From Draconibacterium orientale (lineage in GTDB: Bacteria; Bacteroidota; Bacteroidia; Bacteroidales; Prolixibacteraceae), in assembly GCF_000626635.1 (NCBI RefSeq), contig NZ_CP007451.1, forward strand, positions 4,136,501-4,200,500: a stretch of 64,000 bases of DNA. The letters are read 5' to 3'. A program made the translations under genes and the position numbers. This document shows positions 5,835 through 12,691 of the stretch, one piece after another; within the stretch, counting starts at the first letter, position 1, and the number at the start of each line of letters is the position of its first letter. Below the pieces are notes generated by a model. That model had not been told where the DNA came from and ran no database searches. It worked only from the letters and a program-made list of their open reading frames with translations.

Positions 5835-8723
5835 TTAAGCCTGTCGGTTTCGACGGGCTTTTTTTATGCGAATTCCCTGATCAATAGAAAAGGCAATAAT
5901 CAGAAGAATAAGAATGGCAAAAAAGTAAAGATCGTAACTGGTATAAACCGGAGAATTATCGCCAATACATTTAAAACTCATCCAGTAATGCGGATGAGAA
6001 AGTCTTGAATTCGATTCTTCCAGGTATTTTAGTTTTGCCAGCCGAAGTGCTTCGTCTTTTGTTTTTCCTGCTTTTAAGTACTTATAAAAGGAGGTCATAA
6101 TTTTTGTGCCGGCCGCATCTTCAACTTCCCACAGCGACATAATTACCGATGGGCATCCGGCATACAAAAAACCTCGGGCCAAACTCATCAAACCTTCTCC
6201 CTTTTGTAGTTTTCCTACACCGGTGTTACATGCGCTAAGCACGGTCATGCTTGCATTTAAGTCAAGGTTGTAAATATCAGCCGTATTTAGCCAACCGTCA
6301 TTGTCCAATGTGGTTGAGTCGGCTATTTGGCTAAAAGCTAAACGAGAGTAGGCTGGTAACGAGTCGTTTATGTAGGCGTGCATTGCCAGGTGAAGAATGT
6401 CAAAATTGCCGCTCTTCTCTCTGAAATTTTGCTCGCTGGCATCTTTACTTCTAAAAATTGTCGTGTTAACTGATTTTGCAATTTCGTCAACTTCTTTTTG
6501 TACGCCCGGTAGCGGTGCCAGTTTATAGCTTGTGCCTGTCATTTTAAATTCTTCAGAATTGTATTCAGGAGCAAATGCCAGTGTATGGTTTCGAAGCTTT
6601 GGTTTTGAAGCTTTGTTTTTCAGGAAAATATTTACTGAATTGGCGTAATTAATATTTACATCTTTTACCAGGTAATTCAGTTCGTTAAAGCGTATGGTTT
6701 CGCTCGTGTCGGGTAATGTTTTTAGTAAGCCGTCGAATGAAATGTAATTTAGTTTACCATCAGGTATAATAGTCAGATGTTTTTCATGAAGATCGTTTTC
6801 AAAAGGAGCAATTAGTAAATTGTATAGATTGTGCGAAGAAATACAGTACTGTTTAGCATCTTCGTTGTGTGTAAACATGTAATCGGTTGATGACATAAAC
6901 CGAAAAGTTTCTTCTAAAGCTTGTATGTCAGAAGGACGAAGTGTCTTTTTGTGAAAATCAATCTTTTCGTTTGTAATAAAAAACGTGTACAACGAAGCAA
7001 GTGTGTCGGTTTCATTGCCATTGTTAATTTTTTCTGATGCTGGTTCAGCTAAAAAATACTCAACAATCGCTTCTTTTCTATCAACCTTATCTTGAATTTC
7101 ATTTAAACTGAGGGCAGAATTGGAATATTTTAACTGGTAATAATCGGGGTAGCTTTCTTCCATGTAACGATTCAATTCGTCTCGTTGACGTGATGCACTA
7201 AAAATCTTATCGTTATATTCTTCCAATAATGAACTATCCGGTTCATTGTAGCTTAATTCTTCGTATTGTAATTCGGAATAGTTGGCAATGGTATTGTTTA
7301 ATTTACGTTCCAGTTCCAACAGGCTATCAGGAATTAAACTATTTTCCTGAGCCAGTTCATTGGCAATTTTATCGAACAGCGCGCTACTTTTTAGCTGTTC
7401 TGAATTGTTAAAAGCAATGTAAAGGAACTCCTGATTTTTCGAGTAATTGTAGGCAAGATACGCGGTTTCAATAATTTTGCTAATGGTTTGGTATTGCAGG
7501 TTCGACAGCTGAATTTTGCTTTCATCGTTCGAAATTTCTTTTCTGGCCTGTTGGATAAGGTTGCTGGTATTATTATAAGAGCTTAGGGCATAATCAAGGT
7601 TTTTACTGAACTCCATGCCTTTATTTTCATTGTCAAGCAGAGCTATTTCATGGTAAACATCACCAATTACTTTTATCAGACCAATACAGTCTATTAGAGA
7701 ACGAGTTTGTCGGACTTTTATGTCAGAATATTCAGGATTAGTTTGTTCAACTTCCAAGGCAGCTAGTCCTTTTTTATAGGAATCTATTGATTTTATAAGA
7801 TTTTGTTTTTTCTCTCTTCGGAATCGGTTTATTTCCTGCGTATTTATAGCTCTATTTCGGTATATATTTCCTTCATATTCATAGTAATTGGAAAGTTCTC
7901 TTCCAAAATTTTGTTGATTTTGCAATATTTTATATGCTAGAGATAGGTTTTCAATTGCCTTTTCAAAGTTATTAATTGCAGAAAGAAATTCTGCGTAACT
8001 CATATAGGCATAGGCGAGGTCTAAACCTTTGCCATAATACCGTTGTGAGAATGATATAGCATGGTTGTAATGATAATCTGCTCTTTCGAATTGTTTAAGG
8101 TTGTAATAACTACCTCCCATAATATTATCAAAATATATTTGATTGGATGTATCTGCTGATGCATAACATTTTTTAGCAATCTCGATAACGGATTGGTAGT
8201 TCTTTGTAACAAACTCCACCTCTGCAATAGCATAATAAGAGTCTACTAGATTTGCTGTATTTATTGGAGTTTGTGAATTATAGAAATTAACTGCTTGATT
8301 ATAATATTTCAGGGCATTGGTATAATCCAATTTAGCTCTGTATGTATTTCCAATATTTATATAAAGGTTACCGAGCAAACCATAATTTAATGGCTCCCGA
8401 AGAAACATATTTTTCTCAGACAACATATAATTTTTCAATGCCTTTTCATTTTCTCCTAGATTTTTATAGCTGATTCCGATGGAATAATAGGCTGTTGCCA
8501 GATAATAATTTTCATTTCCGAAAATTTTTTTTCGATACTCGAGGTATTGTTTAAAAACTTCCAGTGCCTCGTTGTGTTTCCCATCACGAGTAAAAATCGC
8601 TCCTTCTCTTCGTAAGGCGTTGGAAATCTGAAGTAAGGAGTCGGTATTCAGTACTTGGCTAAGTAATATATTGGGTAGGAATAATAAGTAAAAAACGAAG
8701 CTTATTCTCTTTGCAATTGTCAT
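5835..8723 (-). CDS. TPR-repeat CHAT-domain protein (caspase-like protease), secreted and membrane anchored
   Basis: The product has 962 residues from the ATG at 8723, which starts a signal peptide (MTIAKRISFVFYLLFLPNILLS); the frame extends upstream only to a TTG at 8765. Residues about 25-450 are TPR repeats (for example YSIGISYKNLGENEKALKNY, YYNLKQFERADYHYNHA). The C-terminal CHAT domain (about 560-910) has the caspase-like dyad: His782 in LHLAMHAYIND and Cys832 in LSACNTGVGKLQKGEG, followed by SLARGFLYAGCPSVIMSLW. A membrane helix (about 932-948) and a basic tail (RIKKARRNRQA) end the protein, so the protease domain should face the periplasm. CHAT proteins are caspase/separase relatives. 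It runs towards the sigma/anti-sigma pair and away from the peptide genes. Substrate unknown; the peptides or the anti-sigma protein are candidates. Confidence 0.88.
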   Translation of the reverse strand: MTIAKRISFVFYLLFLPNILLSQVLNTDSLLQISNALRREGAIFTRDGKHNEALEVFKQYLEYRKKIFGNENYYLATAYYSIGISYKNLGENEKALKNYMLSEKNMFLREPLNYGLLGNLYINIGNTYRAKLDYTNALKYYNQAVNFYNSQTPINTANLVDSYYAIAEVEFVTKNYQSVIEIAKKCYASADTSNQIYFDNIMGGSYYNLKQFERADYHYNHAISFSQRYYGKGLDLAYAYMSYAEFLSAINNFEKAIENLSLAYKILQNQQNFGRELSNYYEYEGNIYRNRAINTQEINRFRREKKQNLIKSIDSYKKGLAALEVEQTNPEYSDIKVRQTRSLIDCIGLIKVIGDVYHEIALLDNENKGMEFSKNLDYALSSYNNTSNLIQQARKEISNDESKIQLSNLQYQTISKIIETAYLAYNYSKNQEFLYIAFNNSEQLKSSALFDKIANELAQENSLIPDSLLELERKLNNTIANYSELQYEELSYNEPDSSLLEEYNDKIFSASRQRDELNRYMEESYPDYYQLKYSNSALSLNEIQDKVDRKEAIVEYFLAEPASEKINNGNETDTLASLYTFFITNEKIDFHKKTLRPSDIQALEETFRFMSSTDYMFTHNEDAKQYCISSHNLYNLLIAPFENDLHEKHLTIIPDGKLNYISFDGLLKTLPDTSETIRFNELNYLVKDVNINYANSVNIFLKNKASKPKLRNHTLAFAPEYNSEEFKMTGTSYKLAPLPGVQKEVDEIAKSVNTTIFRSKDASEQNFREKSGNFDILHLAMHAYINDSLPAYSRLAFSQIADSTTLDNDGWLNTADIYNLDLNASMTVLSACNTGVGKLQKGEGLMSLARGFLYAGCPSVIMSLWEVEDAAGTKIMTSFYKYLKAGKTKDEALRLAKLKYLEESNSRLSHPHYWMSFKCIGDNSPVYTSYDLYFFAILILLIIAFSIDQGIRIKKARRNRQA

Positions 8724-8782
8724 CAGATGTTGTGATTTATACCACCAAAATAGAACTTTTTTCAATTTTTTTCAAAAAAGAG

Positions 8783-8816
8783 GGGTTACCTTTTTCTACT
8801 TATCAGAATATATTAG
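8783..8816 (+). promoter_or_regulatory. Candidate ECF-dependent promoter of the peptide operon
   Basis: GGGTTACCTTTT at 8783-8794, an 11-nt spacer and GAATA at 8806-8810 followed by TATTAG match the element at 3668-3704 upstream of the sigma gene in sequence and spacing. It lies 50 nt before the first peptide gene. The shared motif suggests that both units are transcribed by the same ECF sigma factor. Confidence 0.6.
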
Positions 8817-8859
8817 TGAATGTGTGTTTTAAAAGTTTAACGAATTAATTTATTATACG

Positions 8860-9006
8860 ATGAAAAGGGTACAGTTTGAATCAACAGAAAATACTTTCGA
8901 AGTTAAGGGTTTTGAAGTAATCAGCGAGCAAGCAATGAGCGAAGTTCGTGGTGGCGGAACTCCAAAATCAAGAGACAAAGACATTTTTGACTTTGAAGAA
9001 GAATAA
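8860..9006 (+). CDS. Double-glycine leader peptide, copy 1
   Basis: This is a 48-residue peptide gene, the first of three in tandem. Its C-terminal 18 residues, GGGTPKSRDKDIFDFEEE, are identical in all three copies, while the N-terminal 30 residues diverge (MKRVQFESTENTF...). The part before the cut point, VISEQAMSEVRGG, fits the double-glycine leader pattern: hydrophobic residues at -12, -7 and -4 and GG at -2/-1. Such leaders are cleaved by C39 peptidase transporters during export of bacteriocins, pheromones and modified peptides. The tail codons differ from copies 2 and 3 only at silent positions, which shows selection on the protein. No transporter or modifying enzyme is nearby. It is not homologous to a peptide I can name. 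Confidence 0.75.
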   Translation: MKRVQFESTENTFEVKGFEVISEQAMSEVRGGGTPKSRDKDIFDFEEE

Positions 9007-9036
9007 GAAAGTATTTAACTGGTAAGATTTAAAGAT

Positions 9037-9174
9037 ATGAAAGTTATAGCTGATTTTTTTATAGAAAGCAATAGAGGTTTTGATGTATTGACTGAAGAAG
9101 CGATGAACGAAGTTCGTGGTGGAGGAACGCCAAAATCAAGAGATAAAGATATTTTCGATTTTGAAGAAGAATAA
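9037..9174 (+). CDS. Double-glycine leader peptide, copy 2
   Basis: This 45-residue peptide gene begins 30 nt after copy 1. The leader (MKVIADFFIESNRGFDVL...) ends in LTEEAMNEVRGG, with Leu, Met and Val at -12, -7 and -4 before the double glycine. The mature part would be GTPKSRDKDIFDFEEE if cleavage follows the second glycine. The product is strongly acidic at its C-terminus (DFEEE) and has no cysteine, so lanthionine or disulfide chemistry is excluded. Ser, Thr, Lys and Asp side chains remain available for other modifications. Against copy 1 the 18 tail codons differ at six positions, all silent. It is probably co-transcribed from the 8783-8816 promoter. Confidence 0.75.
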   Translation: MKVIADFFIESNRGFDVLTEEAMNEVRGGGTPKSRDKDIFDFEEE

Positions 9175-9191
9175 GTCATAAAAACAGAACG

Positions 9192-9335
9192 ATGAAAGCT
9201 ATAACGATACAATCACAATACAATTTAGATAATTTCGGTTTTGATGTTCTTTCGCAAGAAGAACTAAATGAAGTTCGTGGGGGAGGAACACCAAAATCAA
9301 GAGATAAAGATATTTTCGATTTTGAAGAAGAATAG
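9192..9335 (+). CDS. Double-glycine leader peptide, copy 3
   Basis: This 47-residue peptide gene begins 17 nt after copy 2. Its leader (MKAITIQSQYNLDNFGFDVL...) ends in LSQEELNEVRGG, which again satisfies the -12, -7, -4 and GG pattern. The tail is identical in protein sequence to the other copies and nearly identical in DNA to copy 2 (two silent changes plus a different stop codon), so copies 2 and 3 arose by the more recent duplication. A terminator follows 34 nt downstream and closes the operon. As with the others, processing and function are inferred from the leader pattern; a role as exported signal, toxin or protease substrate remains open. Confidence 0.75.
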   Translation: MKAITIQSQYNLDNFGFDVLSQEELNEVRGGGTPKSRDKDIFDFEEE

Positions 9336-9368
9336 CCTATATACAGAACCAATTGAGTTGTTAGTACA

Positions 9369-9407
9369 GGGGTTAAAACACGGACGGTTTTACCCCTTTT
9401 TTTGTAC
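9369..9407 (+). terminator. Rho-independent terminator of the peptide operon
   Basis: GGGGTTAAAAC at 9369-9379 pairs with GTTTTACCCC at 9387-9396 (one bulged base) and is followed by seven or more T residues. It separates the peptide genes from the convergent methyltransferase gene. Confidence 0.8.
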
Positions 9408-10545
9408 TTACTTTTCCTTTCCCTCAAATAGCCGGTAATTATTAAATTTACATTTTAAAGCCCCGTTAAACAAATCGATTCGTTGTGCTGGTTTTAGTCC
9501 AACAAACTTTAAACTATCTATCGATGAGCTTAAAATCCAGGCACTGTTGCCGGCATATTGGTGTTTTAAGCGCTCACCAATCATTGCATAAAGACCATCG
9601 AGGTCATTTTCCTTCAACCTTTCTCCGTATGGAGGATTTGTAACGATGGTTGCATTATCTAAATCAATATCCAGGTTTTTAAAATCGGTACAGGCAAATT
9701 GTATTTTATTAAACACTAAGGCACGTCGTGCGTTAGTTTGTGCATTTAATAAATTACTTCCCGAAATATCCGATGCATAGATTTTATGTCTGAATTCTCT
9801 TTTCTCAACCGGTTCCGTAACTTTTTCCCAAAGCAAAGGGTCAAAATCGTTCCAAAGTTGAAAAGCAAACTCTTTTCTGAATTTAGCCGGAGGAATATTC
9901 TGAGCAATCATTGCGGCTTCAATAGGCAAGGTTCCTGATCCGCACATCGGGTCCATAAAATCCGAATTTCCAAGCCAACCTGAAATATAAATCATACCGG
10001 CAGCAAGTACTTCGTTTAAAGGTGCGTCGCCCTGTTTTACACGATAACCTCTTTTGTGTAACGATTCGCCCGAGCTGTCAATCGACAAAGTACAGTTATC
10101 CTGAAAAATATGAACATTTATAATAATATCCGGATTATCGGTGTCAACACTAGGACGTTTCCCGAAATTCTCACGAAAATAATCGGCAATGGCATCTTTC
10201 ACCTTAAGTGAGGCAAACATGGAGTTTCTGAACTCTCGTGAGTTTACAACAACACTGTTAATTACAAAATTCTGATCGACGTTAAAATAGTTTTGCCACT
10301 TTATTCTTTTGCATTTTAAGTAAAACTGATCGACGTTTTTTAAAATTGAAATGTTCAATTTCTTTTAAAATGCGCAAAGCTGCACGAAGGTTATAGTTTG
10401 ACTTATAGATGATTTCAAGGTCTCCGTCATAAAATACGGCACGTTTTCCGCGTCGTACGTTTTTACCGCCAATGCGCTTCACTTCTTTGGCCAAAACATC
10501 TTCCAGTCCGGAAAAGGTTTTTGCAATTAATTTATACTCTTTCAA
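9408..10545 (-). pseudogene. THUMP-domain class I RNA methyltransferase (RlmL/YpsC-like), frameshifted
   Basis: Two overlapping frames together encode one protein of about 378 residues. The N-terminal part (10545 to about 10340: MKEYKLIAKTFSGLEDVLAKEV...) starts a THUMP domain. The rest (about 10340 to 9408) completes THUMP and carries the methyltransferase: FMDPMCGSGTLPIEAAMIA as the AdoMet motif, YASDISGSNL, and the catalytic motif IVTNPPYGERL typical of N2-guanine methyltransferases of 23S rRNA. The frames join if one A is removed from the six-A run in the coding strand (plus strand 10336-10341), giving NFKNVDQFYLK. This is a real frameshift or a base-calling error. Because the downstream part looks fully conserved, error or very recent mutation is more likely than long decay. 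Confidence 0.85.
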
Positions 10546-10560
10546 TGATTTGATTTTTTT

Positions 10561-11487
10561 TTAAATACCTGCTCCGTCCATAAACGGAATATCTCTCGGG
10601 CGTTTTTGCACTACACGAGAATTGGCCGGAAGGTCGTTGGTTACCCACACATTACCTCCAATAACAGAGTTTTCGCCAATTGTTACGCGGCCCAGAATGG
10701 TTGCTCCTGCATATATAACTACGTTGTTTTCCAAAATCGGGTGACGTGGAATTCCTTTTATCGGGTTACCATCGTCGTCAAGTGGAAAACTTTTTGCTCC
10801 TAAGGTTACTCCCTGATATATTTTTACATGATCGCCAATAATACATGTCGATCCAATTACAACTCCAGTACCGTGGTCGATCGTGAAACTCTCGCCAATT
10901 TGAGCACGTGGATGGATATCTATTCCGGTTTCGCTGTGCGCCATTTCGGTAATAAAACGTGGAATAAGCGGAACGTCCAACTGTAACAATTTGTGGGCGA
11001 TTCGGTAGTTTGTAATTGCCCGGATTCCCGGATAGCTAAAAATAACTTCGCCAAAGTTTTTTGCTGCCGGGTCATTTAGAAACGTGGCCTCAACATCGGC
11101 TACTAATCTGCGCCTGATTTCGGGCAAAAACTCGATAAAAGCAACCGCTTTTTCCTGAGCACCTGTTCTGTGCTTTTCAACTCTTTGTTCCGACTCGTCG
11201 GTGCACTCAAAACACAGTCCGGCTAAAATCTCACGGGTAAGCATGTCAAGTAACTCATCAACATAAACTCCCATATAATGCGGAGTTATGGTGGTTTTTA
11301 ACGTGGTTGTTCCGAAATAGCCGGGGAAAAGAATCTCGCGAACCAGGTTGATAATTCGTTTCAATTGTTTATTTGATGGTAGCGGGTCTCCCATCAAATG
11401 TTTATGACAAACTAATTTGTACGATTCCGGGTTACTCAGTTTGCTTACTGTTTCTGAAATTATCTGGTCTACTGTATTATTTGTCAT
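10561..11487 (-). CDS. cysE: Serine O-acetyltransferase (EpsC/CysE type)
   Basis: The 308-residue product makes O-acetylserine from serine and acetyl-CoA, the first step of cysteine synthesis. Residues about 1-160 form the helical N-terminal domain, longer than in the short EpsC forms. Then comes a left-handed beta helix of hexapeptide repeats (IDIHPRAQIGESFTIDHGTG, VVIGSTCIIGDHVKIYQGVT, NNVVIYAGATILGRVTIGEN). The conserved HGTGVVIG and YQGVTLGAKSF segments carry the active-site and acetyl-CoA contacts, and DHGTG holds the catalytic His. The C-terminus (RVVQKRPRDIPFMDGAGI) lacks the usual Ile-ended tail motif of E. coli CysE. The gene lies 15 nt after the methyltransferase start on the same strand. 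No O-acetylserine lyase is in view. Confidence 0.9.
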   Translation of the reverse strand: MTNNTVDQIISETVSKLSNPESYKLVCHKHLMGDPLPSNKQLKRIINLVREILFPGYFGTTTLKTTITPHYMGVYVDELLDMLTREILAGLCFECTDESEQRVEKHRTGAQEKAVAFIEFLPEIRRRLVADVEATFLNDPAAKNFGEVIFSYPGIRAITNYRIAHKLLQLDVPLIPRFITEMAHSETGIDIHPRAQIGESFTIDHGTGVVIGSTCIIGDHVKIYQGVTLGAKSFPLDDDGNPIKGIPRHPILENNVVIYAGATILGRVTIGENSVIGGNVWVTNDLPANSRVVQKRPRDIPFMDGAGI

Positions 11488-11572
11488 ATTCTCGAATTAT
11501 ATTACAAAACTAATTACATTCATTTAAGAATTGTAACATATAACGTATAAAACAAGGTTCTTGTTGAAGGTT

Positions 11573-12097
11573 TTAATCTAAACTTGAGATGACCTTAATT
11601 ACTGCTTTTTTCCGCTCTTCGTAATTCCCCTTTATTATATGATAAGGGAAGTCGTAATTTTTCAGTTCCTGGATGTAAGTTTGCTGAAGTTTTTCGCGAT
11701 CAATTCCGCCGTTCTCGCGAACACTGTCCGGAACCCACGGCAAATCAATATCACATACTAAGAAAGTGTCTATATGGATTTCTTTTATCGCCTGTTCAAT
11801 CCAGGAAGGAACTTTGTCATATACAACATCCAGCCAGATTTTAGTAATCAGAAGCCAGGTATCTAAAATAATTAATGGGGGCTGCTGCAAAACCATTTCG
11901 TTGTATTGTTCAATTTGCTTTTTAGCAATCAGAATAACATCATCGTAGGTGTATGAGCGATGCAATTGTTCTACGTAACTTCTTGCAAATTCGGGTACGA
12001 AAGGTACATTATAATGCGTTGCCAATGCTTTGGCAAGTGTACTTTTCCCGGTTGATTCGGCTCCGGTAATGGCAATTATTTTAGTTTTTTGCTTCAA
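11573..12097 (-). CDS. NadR-like ribosylnicotinamide kinase domain protein
   Basis: This 174-residue P-loop protein has a Walker A motif at about 11-18 (GAESTGKST), a YVEQLHRSYTYDD stretch, and a Walker B-like strand (LIILDTWLLITKIWLD) as in the C-terminal kinase domain of NadR. DIDLPWVPDSVRENGG is a typical lid segment of the family. The enzyme should phosphorylate nicotinamide riboside to NMN in the cytoplasm, trapping it after import. It overlaps the upstream pnuC by 17 nt, which strongly supports the function. Unlike full-length NadR, it has no DNA-binding or NMN adenylyltransferase domain, so the final NAD step must be elsewhere. Confidence 0.85.
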   Translation of the reverse strand: MKQKTKIIAITGAESTGKSTLAKALATHYNVPFVPEFARSYVEQLHRSYTYDDVILIAKKQIEQYNEMVLQQPPLIILDTWLLITKIWLDVVYDKVPSWIEQAIKEIHIDTFLVCDIDLPWVPDSVRENGGIDREKLQQTYIQELKNYDFPYHIIKGNYEERKKAVIKVISSLD

Positions 12098-12686
12098 TAT
12101 TTTTCAGGTCTTTTCTCCACTCAATATAGCCCAGCAGAGCCATAACGGTGTAAACAATAAATAAAATTACGGTTGCCCACAAGCCTTTGTACACATACAG
12201 TCCTGCTGAAAACGCATCGATAAATATCCAAAGCAGCCAGTGTTCGATGTACTTTCGTGCAAGCATCCAGGTGGCAACAATACTTAGTGCTGTTGTAACT
12301 GAATCCATGTGCGGAACATCGGAATTGGTATAATTGCTTAATATAAAAAAGAGTAGGGCATAAAGGGCAATTGAAACCACTGTCAACTTCATCCACAATG
12401 CTTTGCGCGTGGTTTTAACAGCAACCTTCTTTTCGTTTTGTTTTTTACCCGTAAGCCAGAAATACCAGCCGTAAATACTAATAACGACGTAATAGGCCTG
12501 AAGGCCCATGTCGGCGTATAAGCGGGCATTAAAAAATACAAACACATAAAGAGCCGAGGTTAATAACCCGGTTGGCCACGTTAAAATGTGTTGTTTAATG
12601 GAAAAGAAAATGTAAACTAAACCAAGAATGGCTCCCAGTATTTCAATATAATTACCTAAGAGCCATTCCAAAACTATATCAGTCAT
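12081..12686 (-). CDS. pnuC: Nicotinamide riboside transporter PnuC
   Basis: The 201-residue integral membrane protein has about seven hydrophobic helices. The family signature segments are ILGAILGLVYIFFSIKQHILTWPTGLL at the start (the WPTG motif is diagnostic), YYVVISIYGWYFW in the middle and WIFIDAFSAGLYVYKGLWATVILF near the C-terminus. PnuC proteins carry nicotinamide riboside across the inner membrane by facilitated diffusion. The gene overlaps the downstream kinase gene by 17 nt, and metabolic trapping by that kinase would drive uptake. Some PnuC relatives carry riboflavin or thiamine; the kinase neighbour favours nicotinamide riboside. Confidence 0.9.
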   Translation of the reverse strand: MTDIVLEWLLGNYIEILGAILGLVYIFFSIKQHILTWPTGLLTSALYVFVFFNARLYADMGLQAYYVVISIYGWYFWLTGKKQNEKKVAVKTTRKALWMKLTVVSIALYALLFFILSNYTNSDVPHMDSVTTALSIVATWMLARKYIEHWLLWIFIDAFSAGLYVYKGLWATVILFIVYTVMALLGYIEWRKDLKNIEAKN

Positions 12687-12691
12687 AAAAT

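Noticed and set aside
9015-9427. Minus-strand frames across the peptide operon reading SSSKSKISLSLDFGVPPPRTS twice
   Set aside because: These are the reverse complement of the repeated peptide tails. The plus-strand peptides have start codons, leader patterns, silent-only changes and a terminator in the right direction.
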